A stretch of 64,000 bases of DNA from an uncultured Roseicyclus sp. (GCA_947489665.1 CANLEH010000002.1:1-64000); one strand, 5' to 3'; shown: positions 25,101 through 33,816, numbered from the stretch's first letter. Numbers and translations are program-made. Notes: generated by a model from the letters alone, not told the origin.

Positions 25101-28100
25101 GCGGCGACAGCGACACGATCATCATCGATCAGGACGAAGTTGACAGCAACGGCGACAACGACACCGCCATCTACGCTGACGGCTCCGGCAACGGCGATGA
25201 TCGCGATACGCTCGACCTGACCGACTTCGTGTCCTACCGCAACCTGGTGGAAACGGTTGACGGCGACGGCGACTCGACTTCCGGCTCGGTCGAAGTGAAA
25301 AATGACGAAGACGAATGGGTCCCCGTCACATTCGCAGAAATCGAGAACCTGCTTCTGCCTCCGAAGGAAGCCGACGGCATCGTTGATGGCGAAGAGTTCG
25401 GCGAAAACATGGGGCCGGGCTACAACGACAACAACCTGCCCACCGATGGCGGTGGCGACCAGATCGACGGCGATGATGGCATCGACGATGTGATCGAAGG
25501 CAATGGCGGCGATGACACCATCGACGCAGGGCTTGGCGATGACACCGTGTCCGGTGGCACCGGCGACGACGTAATCGACGGCGGCGCCGATGATGGCGAT
25601 GACGTGCTCGACGGGGACGAGGGCAACGACTCGATCCTCGGCGGTGACGGCAACGACACCATCGATGGCGGTGATGACAACGACACCGTGCGCGGCAACG
25701 AAGGCGATGATGTCGTCTCGGGCGGCGCCGGTGAAGACAGCGTGAGCGGTGGCGCGGGCGACGACACGCTCGATGGTGGCGACGACGACGATACCATCAC
25801 CGGCGGTTCCGGCGACGATGTGATCGACGGCGGCGCTGGCAATGACAGCGTCACGGCCGGATCTGGCAATGACACAGTCGAAGACCTCGAAGGCGACAAT
25901 TTGATCAATGCCGGTATCACCGGTCTGCCGGATCGTGGCTTCCCCTTCGTGGGCAACGCCGATCCCGATCCCACAAATGACCTCGATAGCGTTGTCACAG
26001 GTGCTGGCAATGACACCATCACCACGGGTGACGACGACGATGTCATTGACGCGGGCGACGGTGACAACGAGGTCGATGGCGGCTATGACGACGACACCAT
26101 CACCACGGGTTCCGGCAATGACACGATTGTTGGCGGCGAAGGTTCCGACAGCATCCTGTCCGGTGACGGCGATGACCTAATCACGGGTGGGGTTGGTCTT
26201 GACTCGGTGAACATCACCGACGACGGCTCCGACACCACATTCCCAGGTCCTGACCCAATCCTCGACAACGGTGACGACTTCATCGATGCGGGCGCCGGCA
26301 ACGACACAGTCTTCGGTGAAGACGACAACGACACCATCCTCGGCGGTGCCGGCAACGACCTGATCGATGCAGGTATCGACGACGACAGCGTCGATGGCGG
26401 CGACGGTGTTGACGTCATCCTTGGCGATCAAGGCGACGATACGCTTGATGGCGGTGGCGACACCGACCTCATCCTTGGTGGCGTCGGCGACGATGAAATC
26501 GATGGCGGCGAAGGCGACGATATCCTCGATGGTGAGGATGGTGACGACCTGATCGACGGCGGCGCTGGAGACGACATTGCCTTTGGTGAAGCTGGTGAAG
26601 ACACGATCACCGGTGGCGAAGGCAACGATCTTCTCGATGGCGGGGAAGGCGATGACAGCGTCGAAGGTGATGCTGGCGACGATACCCTGCTTGGCGAAGA
26701 TGGCGACGATACTTTGATCGGTGGCGCCGGCGACGACGTGATCGATGGTGCAGAAGGTGCCGACAGCATGGAGGGCGGCGACGACGCCGATATCTTCATC
26801 GAGGTCGGCCCAGGCGACGTGATTGATGGGGGTGAAGGCGGAAACGACTTCGACACGATCATTCTCAGCGGGCCTGCGATCATCAACTACGATCCGATCA
26901 ACCCTGAGAACGGCACGATCGACTTCATCGACCTCGCCACGCAAACCGTCATCGGTACAGCGACGTTCACGAATATCGAGAATGTCGACTTCGTGGAACC
27001 AATCGTTAATCCGATCAACGCTGAAAACGACGAAAATACCGACCCCGGTACTCAGCCGGACGACGTGGTCATCGACTACGATCCGCCGGAAGAGCCCGAT
27101 GCATCACCACCGCCTCCAGCCGGAGCGCCCGAAGGCCACGTTGATGGTACGTCCGGTGATGATGTCATGACACCCGGCTATGTCGATGTGGATGGCGACA
27201 TCATGGATGGCAACGACGCGATCCTGACCGGCGAAGTTGGCGACGATGATGTCGTTCGCGCCTACGGAGGCAACGACTCGGTCGATGCGGGCCTAGGAAA
27301 CGATGAAGTCTTTGGCGGCGACGGAAACGACTCGGTAGACGGTGGCGAAGGCAATGACGTTATCCGCGGCGAAGAGGGCGATGACGTCCTGTTCGGTGGA
27401 GAAGGCGGTGACCAACTCTTGGGCGGTGAAGGCGACGACCTTGCTTTCGGTAATGAAGGTAACGACATCCTTTCTGGCAACGACGGCAATGACTCCCTGT
27501 TTGGCAACGAGGATAACGACCTACTGAGCGGGGGCGATGGAGATGACGTCCTGGACGGTGGGACCGGCAACGACATACTGTTGGGCGGTGATGGTGACGA
27601 CGTCTTGCAGCTTGGCGCAGGTGACGACGCCATGGACAATGCGTTCGGTGGCGACGATGCGGACACGTTCCTCGGCGCAGGCGTTGGCGACACCGTGACC
27701 GGCGGAGAAGGTGGCGACGATAACGACGTTCTTGACCTTTCCGGGTCTGTCGATTTCGACATCGTTTTCGAGGACTCGATCGATCCCTCTGGCACATCCG
27801 GAGAAAGCGGCCGCGTCGTCTTCTACACCGACGACACCAAGACGGTCGTGAAGGGTGAGACGGTCTTCAAAGAGATCGAGAGTGTCATTCCGTGCTTCAC
27901 GCCGGGGGCCATGATCGCCACGCCGAAGGGCGAGGTTCCTGTGGAATCCCTGCGTGAAGGCGACAAGGTGATCACCCGCGACAACGGCATCCAAGAGATC
28001 CGTTGGACCGGCAAGCGCACGCTCAACCGTGAAGAGCTGGCCGATCACCTGAACATGAAGCCGATCTTCATCAAGGCCGGAGCGCTCGGGCACAACCTGC

Positions 28101-28474
28101 CCGAACGCGACATGCTGGTCAGCCCACAGCACCGTATGCTGATCACCGGTGAGACACCGCAACTCTACTTCGAAGAAAGCGAAGTTCTGGTTGCGGCCAA
28201 GCATCTGGTCGGTCGTCAGGGCATCGGCATCATGGATACGATGCGCACAACGTACATCCACTTCATGTTCGACCGCCACGAAGTGGTTCTGTCGGACGGC
28301 GCCTGGACGGAAAGCTTCCAGCCCGGCGATCAGACACTCGGCTCCATGGGCGAGGCCAGCCGCGAAGAAATCTTCGCTCTGTTCCCCGAACTGGCGACCG
28401 AGGGTGGATTGACCGACTACGCGGCCGCGCGCCGCTCGCTTAAGGCTCACGAGGCGAAGCTTCTGCAACTCTGA
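22145..28474 (+). CDS. Giant RTX calcium-binding protein with C-terminal Hint domain
   Basis: This very acidic protein of 2109 residues is probably secreted by a type I system (inference; no Sec signal). Residues about 10-235 resemble a LamG/concanavalin-like lectin domain (ALIGLWDFNSGNE, GAIDYVALY). A beta-rich insert lies at about 303-500. Dozens of RTX nonapeptides (GGxGxDxIxGG, GDDTIDGG) then fill residues 500-1900. Residues about 1917-2050 are a Hint (Hedgehog/intein-type) domain with the nucleophile Cys1917 in IPCFTPGAMIATPKG and the block-B histidine in SPQHRM (about 1996), so autoprocessing is possible. The middle contains a tandem duplication of about 450-490 residues. RTX/Hint proteins are frequent in roseobacters; the substrate or partner is unknown. 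No type I exporter gene is in the window. Confidence 0.92.
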   Translation: MTNFNEPLNLKALIGLWDFNSGNELADTGLDDGIAQNGSTTDGNGTAPSFSNGQLIVGAGTNSSPTVFDVDANSGSSADDEQFNLDRGTLEVQFTQSAHSGSSEDVVLSRGEKQIDEDDEGFFEIRVTQDGQVQSYHNTNDGDAVAFLCTSSGFFSPGDLINVKYAFDVDTGATLTVENITTGETEVLTEDVTGLTFDLTDDDDEEFTFGARESNDGSYDKEFQGAIDYVALYTTDPTIDPNGAVDGEASGELMELGYDDANAPTNQGGDMITTGDDTIFGNGGDDTIDGDAGDDLIYGDSGTDGAVREVFQWDEQPDFGDNVDASGFTQNTGSANVTFSIDAFNGDHNQYETNTQNVAGLSDPAVSATSSFESLLDEEGDTAAYSWESDTPLQDVTFRINDIDGDGVVRVRATDEFGNPVEVVLSDAGSGLALSNSDGVPGNDTATSIDSNYTNDASAEHSVLVTIPGPVSSWEVIHVQDGDNDSGINFTDIEFDAGVPFGAPGDDVISGGEGDDTIFGEDGDDTITAGAGDDVTGGSGDDLIVVDADEIDGAGTKTGAINVDGSSEGTDNDTLDLSGYEQFRNLNETADPDGNSTSGDVEVLNGDGDWIPVTFAEIENLILPTNPDGVVDGEEFGELMGPGYNDGNLPTDGGGDQIDGDDGDDDVIEGNGGDDTINAGQGSDTVSGGTGDDVIEGGASPDGDDLSGDEGNDTVLGGGGDDTIDGGEGDDVLDGGADDDDITGGDGNDSVIGGGGNDTIDTSGSENLLDSGWPGYGPIPPVAPDADPDNDKDTVFAGEGDDVVTTGDDADVVDAGTGNDTVDAGIDNDSVIGGQGEDLIIGGEGADTLLGGQDDDTIFGGLETPAPDGVNLADDGFGAPFGPDPLTDNNNDSIDGGAGNDLIFGQDDDDTITGGTGNDTIDGGVDNDDISGGAGNDSLLGDHGDDSIQGNFGDDTLEGGRGNDTLEGNGDDDLILGGAGDSIIGGGDSDTIIIDQDEVDSNGDNDTAIYADGSGNGDDRDTLDLTDFVSYRNLVETVDGDGDSTSGSVEVKNDEDEWVPVTFAEIENLLLPPKEADGIVDGEEFGENMGPGYNDNNLPTDGGGDQIDGDDGIDDVIEGNGGDDTIDAGLGDDTVSGGTGDDVIDGGADDGDDVLDGDEGNDSILGGDGNDTIDGGDDNDTVRGNEGDDVVSGGAGEDSVSGGAGDDTLDGGDDDDTITGGSGDDVIDGGAGNDSVTAGSGNDTVEDLEGDNLINAGITGLPDRGFPFVGNADPDPTNDLDSVVTGAGNDTITTGDDDDVIDAGDGDNEVDGGYDDDTITTGSGNDTIVGGEGSDSILSGDGDDLITGGVGLDSVNITDDGSDTTFPGPDPILDNGDDFIDAGAGNDTVFGEDDNDTILGGAGNDLIDAGIDDDSVDGGDGVDVILGDQGDDTLDGGGDTDLILGGVGDDEIDGGEGDDILDGEDGDDLIDGGAGDDIAFGEAGEDTITGGEGNDLLDGGEGDDSVEGDAGDDTLLGEDGDDTLIGGAGDDVIDGAEGADSMEGGDDADIFIEVGPGDVIDGGEGGNDFDTIILSGPAIINYDPINPENGTIDFIDLATQTVIGTATFTNIENVDFVEPIVNPINAENDENTDPGTQPDDVVIDYDPPEEPDASPPPPAGAPEGHVDGTSGDDVMTPGYVDVDGDIMDGNDAILTGEVGDDDVVRAYGGNDSVDAGLGNDEVFGGDGNDSVDGGEGNDVIRGEEGDDVLFGGEGGDQLLGGEGDDLAFGNEGNDILSGNDGNDSLFGNEDNDLLSGGDGDDVLDGGTGNDILLGGDGDDVLQLGAGDDAMDNAFGGDDADTFLGAGVGDTVTGGEGGDDNDVLDLSGSVDFDIVFEDSIDPSGTSGESGRVVFYTDDTKTVVKGETVFKEIESVIPCFTPGAMIATPKGEVPVESLREGDKVITRDNGIQEIRWTGKRTLNREELADHLNMKPIFIKAGALGHNLPERDMLVSPQHRMLITGETPQLYFEESEVLVAAKHLVGRQGIGIMDTMRTTYIHFMFDRHEVVLSDGAWTESFQPGDQTLGSMGEASREEIFALFPELATEGGLTDYAAARRSLKAHEAKLLQL

Positions 28475-28542
28475 GTGTGCCTAGGGGCCGTGTGTATCTC
28501 GCACCACACGCGGTCCCCCGGTTTCTGCAGCCAACACCACCG

Positions 28543-28576
28543 ACGGGCGGTCCTTTCTGGGGGAAGGGCCGCCCGT
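28543..28576 (+). terminator. Strong hairpin after the RTX/Hint gene
   Basis: ACGGGCGGTCC (28543-28553) pairs with GGGCCGCCCGT (28566-28576), 11 base pairs with one G-U, about 70 bases after the stop. No T run follows, so it may be a processing or stabilising hairpin rather than a classic terminator. Confidence 0.55.
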
Positions 28577-28606
28577 TAACCGTCGCGGGTCAGTCATTTG
28601 AAAACC

Positions 28607-28741
28607 TGACCATCTGGTCACAGTTGCGTCCGGATGAACGCTTTTGCGGCGCGGCTCCAAAACCCTGACCATTTGGACGCATTTTTCAGGAAATAAGCGA
28701 CCAGATGGTCACAACTGCGTTCACTTGGTCACAGTTTTCGC
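28607..28741. repeat. Cluster of GACCA-N2-TGGTC repeats
   Basis: Units at 28607-28631 and 28698-28722 each contain a 12-base palindrome (GACCATCTGGTC or GACCAGATGGTC) followed by ACA(G/A)(T/C)TGCGT. A partial unit lies at 28666-28680. A further TGGTCACAGTT at 28726-28736 falls in the last codons of the mocA-like gene. They could be operator sites or remnants of short duplications. Confidence 0.55.
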
Positions 28742-29311
28742 GCGCCACGCGGCCCAATCCTCCGGCGTATCCAAATCCACAAGCGCCCTGTCATCTGCCA
28801 ATGGGATCAACGCAACATGGCGCGCATGGGCCTTGAGGATCGACTTCGCCCCCTGATCTCCCTGCAATTTCGCAAGCTGTTTCAGGTATTTTGGCGCGAA
28901 AATCACAGGCTGACCGGGCTGGCCGTTCTTGCTGGCGGCCTGAATGATTGGGCTAAGATTTTGGCCGTAAAGCCCTGATAACAGATGCAAATCTGAGGCC
29001 GTGATCTCCGGCATATCCGCCAGAACGATCATCACGGCGCGGTTTTTCACGCCGTCCACGCCCGCCCGGATCGACGCCGCCATCCCATCCGTCTCGGTCG
29101 CCTCGACAATGTCGACGGGCAAGTCTTCAACGGCAGCCCGCCGCGCCGCCTGATCTGGCCCAAGCACCACCCGGCAGTCACCCGCTTTCACGCAACGCGT
29201 TGACATCAAACGCAAAAGTGGCACGTCATCGACCAATTCCAACAACTTGTCCCGCCCCTTCATTCGGGTGGAGCTACCGGCTGCAAGCAAGAGGATCAGC
29301 GGATTTTTCAT
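28721..29311 (-). CDS. MocA/MobA-like nucleotidyltransferase
   Basis: This 196-residue NTP-transferase resembles molybdenum-cofactor cytidylyl- and guanylyltransferases. It has the signature LLLAAGSSTRMKGRDKLLELV at the N-terminus, VVLGPDQ, GMAASIRAGVDGV and VLADMPEITASDL. Such enzymes add CMP or GMP to molybdopterin for a client enzyme. Its ATG overlaps the stop of the upstream oxidoreductase gene (ATGA). No molybdenum hydroxylase is adjacent, so its cofactor or sugar substrate is uncertain. Confidence 0.82.
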   Translation of the reverse strand: MKNPLILLLAAGSSTRMKGRDKLLELVDDVPLLRLMSTRCVKAGDCRVVLGPDQAARRAAVEDLPVDIVEATETDGMAASIRAGVDGVKNRAVMIVLADMPEITASDLHLLSGLYGQNLSPIIQAASKNGQPGQPVIFAPKYLKQLAKLQGDQGAKSILKAHARHVALIPLADDRALVDLDTPEDWAAWRAKTVTK

Positions 29312-31716
29312 CCCCGCATCCGCGCGTTGTCAGCATCAAAAAGGGGTTCAGTGATCAACCGGGCAGGGCGCATGTTGCCAAGGATTTCAATCTCCACCTC
29401 CAGCCCTTCAACCGCTTGATTTCGCGGGACAAACCCCAACGCGATGCTCTGCCGCACATGGTGTGAATAGCCACCAGAGGTGCAGAACCCCGCCACCTCG
29501 CCGTCAATCCAGATCGGTTCATACGCAACGACATCTGCATCGTCAGCGTCCACCGCAAAGGCGGCCAAAACACGCTGTGGCGGATTCGTCCGCTCCATCT
29601 CAACCGCGGCCCGCCCGATAAAATCTACGTTCTTTTTCAATGAGATAAACCGGTCCAACCCAGTCTCAGCAGGGGTGTAATCCGGCGAAAACTCCCGCAT
29701 CCAAGAACCAAAGAACTTGTCCAGCCGCAGCGACATCATCGCCCGCATCCCGAACGGCTTCATCCCAAACGGCTGCCCGGCGGTCCACAGCACATCCCAA
29801 AGCGCCCGCTGCTCCATCGCGTCGACGTAAATCTCGTACCCGAGGTCGCCCGTGTAACTCACCCGCTGCACAATGACCGTGGAATATCCGATGGTTAGCT
29901 GCCGCGCTTCCATGAACCTGATGTCGCCCACATCCTCCCGCGCCACCGCTTGCAGCACGTCACGTGCGCGTGGCCCGGCGATCTGAAACCCAGTCCGCCT
30001 GTCCGAGATATTCTCAAGCCGCACGCCACTTTCCAAATGCGCCTCAAACCACCGCATATGATAGTCCTGCGCGCCGTAGGATCCGGTCAGCTGGAATTGT
30101 CCCTCCGTCAGGCAAGTGATTGTAAAGTCACCAATTATCTTGCCCCGCTCTGACAGCATCGGGCTCAGGGACAGCCGCCCGGGCTGCGGAATGCGGCCCG
30201 CCATGACCCGGTCCAACCACGCCCGCGCACCGGGTCCCTCGACCAGATATTTGCCGAAATTCTGCACCTCATTGATGCCGACCGCCCCCCGAACCGCCGC
30301 AACCTCCCGCGCGGTTGCCTCGAATGCATTCGAGCGTCTGAAAGACGGCGTCTCATACCGCGGCTCGTCACTCTCAGCGAAGTAGTTCGGCACCTCCAAC
30401 CCGTATTGCTGACCCCAGACAGCGCCCATCTGATCGAAGACATCATACATCGGCGTGGTCCGGAACGGTCGCGCGGCCGGCAACTCCTCATTGGGATAAA
30501 CCACTGAAAACCTTGTCTGATAATTCTCGATCACCTTCGGCAGGGTGTAGCCGGGCGTGATGACCCGCCCAAGCCGCGCGACGTCCATTGCCATAACATC
30601 ACGCTCGGCCTCGCCCTCGATCATCCATTGCGCAAGGCTCAACCCCACGCCGCCGCCCTGACTAAACCCGGCCATGACGCCGCAGGCCGACCAGTAGTTG
30701 CGCAAGCCTGGCACCGGCCCCACCAATGGGTTGCCATCAGGGGCAAAGGTAAACGGCCCGTGGATCACCGATTTGATGCCCGCGCGCTCCAGAACCGGGA
30801 AGCGTTGGAACGCGAAGGCAATGGAGTCGGTAATCTTGTCAAAGTCATCGGGCAAAAGTTCATGCCCGAAATCCCACGGCGTGCCTTCAATAGCCCACGG
30901 ACGGCAGGTTTTCTCGTAAAAACCGATACATAACCCGCGACCTTCTTGTCTAAGATAGCTTTCCCCAGCGGGGTCCATGACGTGGGGATGTTCAGTATCA
31001 CGCTCATAGATCTCAGGCGTTTCCTCGGTGACGAGGTACTGATGCTCCATCGGATGCAGTGGCAAATAACAACCTGCCATCGCCGCAACCTCCCGCGCCC
31101 AGAGGCCTGCGGCGTTAACCACATGTTCTGCTATAAGAGTGCCTTTGTCGGTCACGATCTCCCACGTTCCATCCACACGAGCATTGGTCGCTAACACTTT
31201 GGTATGTATATGAATTTCCGCGCCACCCATCCGCGCGGCCTTGGCATATGCATGGGTGGTGCCGGAGGGGTCCAGATGCCCGTCAAGTGGATCGTAGAGC
31301 GCGCCAAGCACGCCATCGACGTTGGTGATCGGCGCCAGCGCTTTGATCTCATCGGGGCCGACGATCTCGGTTTCCAGCCCCATAAACCGGTGCTTCGCGC
31401 GCTCCGCCTTGAGCATATCCAGCCGCTCAGGCGTGTCGGCCAGTGTGACTCCGCCGACGTGGTGCAAGCCGCAGGACATGCCCGTAAGCTCTTCTAATTC
31501 CTTGTAAAGTCGGATCGTATAGCCCTGCAAAGCGGCCATATTCGTGTCGCCGTTGAGTGTGTGAAACCCGCCCGCAGCGTGCCAGGTGGAGCCACTTGTG
31601 AGTTCGGACCGTTCCAGCAACGTGACATCTGACCAGCCCAGTTTCGTCAGGTGGTAGGCCACCGAGCAGCCGACCACACCGCCACCGATGATGCACACAC
31701 GTGTATGGGATTTCAT
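29308..31716 (-). CDS. FAD-dependent GcvT-type demethylating dehydrogenase (dimethylglycine/sarcosine type)
   Basis: This 802-residue enzyme has an N-terminal DAO/FAD domain (about 1-370, starting RVCIIGGGVVGCSVAYHL, with TSGSTWHAAGGFHTLNGD) and a C-terminal GcvT folate domain (about 430-795, with GVGINEVQNFGKYLV-like and YTGDLGYEIYVD segments). This two-domain layout belongs to dimethylglycine and sarcosine dehydrogenases, which oxidise an N-methyl group and pass the carbon to tetrahydrofolate. In marine roseobacters such enzymes serve breakdown of glycine betaine, choline or related methylamines. The exact substrate is not determined. ATG 31716 has GGAGGGG at good spacing. Confidence 0.9.
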   Translation of the reverse strand: MKSHTRVCIIGGGVVGCSVAYHLTKLGWSDVTLLERSELTSGSTWHAAGGFHTLNGDTNMAALQGYTIRLYKELEELTGMSCGLHHVGGVTLADTPERLDMLKAERAKHRFMGLETEIVGPDEIKALAPITNVDGVLGALYDPLDGHLDPSGTTHAYAKAARMGGAEIHIHTKVLATNARVDGTWEIVTDKGTLIAEHVVNAAGLWAREVAAMAGCYLPLHPMEHQYLVTEETPEIYERDTEHPHVMDPAGESYLRQEGRGLCIGFYEKTCRPWAIEGTPWDFGHELLPDDFDKITDSIAFAFQRFPVLERAGIKSVIHGPFTFAPDGNPLVGPVPGLRNYWSACGVMAGFSQGGGVGLSLAQWMIEGEAERDVMAMDVARLGRVITPGYTLPKVIENYQTRFSVVYPNEELPAARPFRTTPMYDVFDQMGAVWGQQYGLEVPNYFAESDEPRYETPSFRRSNAFEATAREVAAVRGAVGINEVQNFGKYLVEGPGARAWLDRVMAGRIPQPGRLSLSPMLSERGKIIGDFTITCLTEGQFQLTGSYGAQDYHMRWFEAHLESGVRLENISDRRTGFQIAGPRARDVLQAVAREDVGDIRFMEARQLTIGYSTVIVQRVSYTGDLGYEIYVDAMEQRALWDVLWTAGQPFGMKPFGMRAMMSLRLDKFFGSWMREFSPDYTPAETGLDRFISLKKNVDFIGRAAVEMERTNPPQRVLAAFAVDADDADVVAYEPIWIDGEVAGFCTSGGYSHHVRQSIALGFVPRNQAVEGLEVEIEILGNMRPARLITEPLFDADNARMRG

Positions 31717-31824
31717 GCAGGCCCCTCCAAAGTGTTTTGCGCATCTGATTGGGTTCGAGGGCCTTGGGCAAGTCGGATTGCGACACGCGCAGGTCGCGCG
31801 TGCGGTATCCGCCGCAATGCCTCC

Positions 31825-31863
31825 GGCGGGCATTTGCGGGGAACAAAGAGGGGCGGGCGCCCG
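31825..31863. repeat. Dispersed gene-end repeat, copy 3 (short)
   Basis: GGCGGGCATTTGCGGGGAACAAAGAGGGGCGGGCGCCCG shares GGCAT(A/T)TT and GAACAAAGAGGGGCGGGCG with the copies at 1581 and 9865, but lacks their upstream hairpin. It abuts the aroB stop. Confidence 0.5.
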
Positions 31864-32973
31864 CTAGCGGTTTGCGAGCTGCTCCGTCAACAGGGCGAGT
31901 ACCGCATCTTGCGGGACATCAGCCGTGACAAAAGCCTCGCCAATGCCGCGGGCGAGGATGAAGCGCAATTGGCCTGCAACAACCTTTTTGTCCTGTCCCA
32001 TCAATGCCAGAAGGTCCTCGGCGTTGGGCAAATCTCCTGCAATATCAGTGATATCGCGCTTCATGCCCATTTGAGCTAGGTGTGCGCGGACACGGCTTGG
32101 ATCTTCCTGAGAACACAGGCCGAGGCGCGATGACAGCTCAAAGGCCAAGGCGCATCCAATGGCGACACCTTCGCCATGCAAAAGTCGATCGGAATAGCCC
32201 GTTGCGGCCTCCAACGCGTGGCAGAAGGTGTGACCGAGGTTCAGAAGCGCGCGGTCGCCTTGCTCCGTCTCGTCGCGGGCCACGATATCGGCCTTCATCT
32301 GGACAGAGCGGCGGATCGCCTCCTGACGCAGGGCAGGGTCGTCGGCCAGTGCGGGGCCGTTCTGTTCAAGCCATTTGAAGAAGTCCGTATCGCCAAGCAG
32401 GCCGTATTTCGCCACTTCACCGTATCCAGCAAGGAAATCACGCGGCGTAAGGGTGCCCAGAACGTCAATATCGGCCAGAACCAACGTGGGCTGGTGAAAC
32501 GCGCCGATCAGGTTCTTGCCCTGGGCGGCATTGATCCCGGTTTTGCCGCCGACGGAGCTGTCGACTTGCGCAAGCAGTGAGGTTGGGATTTGGACGAAGC
32601 GGATACCGCGGCGGTGGATGGCGGCGGCGAATCCCACCAGATCGCCAATTACGCCGCCCCCGAACGCGATGACGATATCGCGACGCTCGACCCTTTCGGA
32701 CAGTAGCCAATCCACTGTTTTTTCAAGATTTACCCAGTTCTTCGTCCCTTCACCCGGCTCAAGGATCAGAGCCTCGGCGGTAATCCCGGACGCGCGGAGC
32801 GCATTCCGAAGGTCGCCAAGATGGTGGCCCGCTACGGTGCGTTCCGTGACGATCCAGACCTTCGGGCGATCCAGAAGCGGGGTGATGTGCTGGCCTGCCT
32901 CATGGATCAGCGCGGGGCCGATCCGAACATCATAGGCGCGGTCGCCCAGGGGTACGTGAACGGCATCGGTCAT
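31864..32973 (-). CDS. aroB: 3-dehydroquinate synthase
   Basis: AroB cyclises DAHP to 3-dehydroquinate, the second step of the shikimate pathway, using NAD and a divalent metal. The 369-residue protein has FGGGVIGDLVGFAAAIHRRG, IPTSLLAQVDSSVGGKTGIN, and metal ligands in LNLGHTFCHALEAATGY and LLHGEGVAIG. Its ATG overlaps the stop of aroK (ATGA), the typical aroKB arrangement. Confidence 0.96.
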   Translation of the reverse strand: MTDAVHVPLGDRAYDVRIGPALIHEAGQHITPLLDRPKVWIVTERTVAGHHLGDLRNALRASGITAEALILEPGEGTKNWVNLEKTVDWLLSERVERRDIVIAFGGGVIGDLVGFAAAIHRRGIRFVQIPTSLLAQVDSSVGGKTGINAAQGKNLIGAFHQPTLVLADIDVLGTLTPRDFLAGYGEVAKYGLLGDTDFFKWLEQNGPALADDPALRQEAIRRSVQMKADIVARDETEQGDRALLNLGHTFCHALEAATGYSDRLLHGEGVAIGCALAFELSSRLGLCSQEDPSRVRAHLAQMGMKRDITDIAGDLPNAEDLLALMGQDKKVVAGQLRFILARGIGEAFVTADVPQDAVLALLTEQLANR

Positions 32974-33545
32974 TCGGCGGGTGCTTTTGTTGTGACGGTC
33001 CCTGTTGCCCGCAAGACATCCATGACGGCCGAGGCGGTTTGATCAATGGACCAATGCGCCGAGACACGAACACGGTTCGGGGCGATGGCATAGGCCGGCG
33101 TGCGCTCGTCCAGCAGAGCGGTCAATGTGGCCTTGGGATCTGAGGTTCGCAGAAGCGGACGGTGGGTCTTGTGTTTCACCCGCGCCCAAAGCAGATCGAG
33201 GTCGGCCTCCAGCCAGACGACGCAGGCCTTTTCCATCAGCATCGCGCGATTGTCAGCAGACATCCACGCGCCGCCGCCCGTGGACAGGATGCAGGGCGGC
33301 CCCTCCAGCAGACGCGCGATGACCTGGCCTTCTTTCTCACGAAAGAAGGGCTCGCCATATTTCTCGAAGATCTCGGCAATTGTAAGCTGCGCGGATGCGA
33401 TGATTTCGGCGTCCGAGTCGCGCATTTCTACGCCCAACTCCGCTGCCAGCGCGCGACCAATGGCCGTCTTTCCGGCGCCCATCATGCCCACCAGCACGAC
33501 CGAGCGGGTCAACCGCCATTCCCCATGTGGCACGCTTTCGCCCAT
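32970..33545 (-). CDS. aroK: Shikimate kinase
   Basis: AroK phosphorylates shikimate at O3. The protein has Walker A VGMMGAGKTAIGRALA, substrate motifs DSDAEI and STGGGAWM, and lid arginines in THRPLLRTSDPKATLTALL. I start at ATG 33545 (191 residues). A GTG three bases upstream lies closer to a GGAGG, and longer ATG starts exist at 33566 and 33590, so the exact start is uncertain. It is the first gene of aroKB and is divergent from a small membrane protein gene. Confidence 0.93.
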   Translation of the reverse strand: MGESVPHGEWRLTRSVVLVGMMGAGKTAIGRALAAELGVEMRDSDAEIIASAQLTIAEIFEKYGEPFFREKEGQVIARLLEGPPCILSTGGGAWMSADNRAMLMEKACVVWLEADLDLLWARVKHKTHRPLLRTSDPKATLTALLDERTPAYAIAPNRVRVSAHWSIDQTASAVMDVLRATGTVTTKAPAE

Positions 33546-33681
33546 CACCGAAAAAATTGCCTCCATAAGTGGCGAAATCCCGCCGTCCATGGCTTATATG
33601 GAAAATACGGCGGCGGCAAACGCTGCTGTCTTTGCGCGGGGGTGCAAAGGGGCAGGGACTTGAAGGGGTCATGGCGCAGCT

Positions 33682-33816
33682 ATGGGGCGTATCCTTATTA
33701 TACTGTTTTTGTTGGTCCTTCTCGGGTTCCTGGGGTTGGTTGGGTATGCCTATTCCGGATTCCTGCAGCCGGATGTTCAGACCGTCACACAGCCGGTTAG
33801 CCTGAATGTGGACTGA
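33682..33816 (+). CDS. Small single-span membrane protein
   Basis: This encodes 44 residues (MGRILIILFLLVLLGFLGLV, then a polar tail QPDVQTVTQPVSLNVD). The first half is one membrane helix and the tail is probably periplasmic. It overlaps the start of the next gene by 11 bases in another frame, a strong sign of translational coupling. I do not recognise the family. It lies 136 bases from the divergent aroK. Confidence 0.65.
   Translation: MGRILIILFLLVLLGFLGLVGYAYSGFLQPDVQTVTQPVSLNVD

Noticed and set aside
22960-27620. Dense short DNA repeats that could suggest a CRISPR array or satellite
   Set aside because: They are in-frame codons for GGxGxDxIxGG nonapeptides with uneven spacing and no unique spacers.
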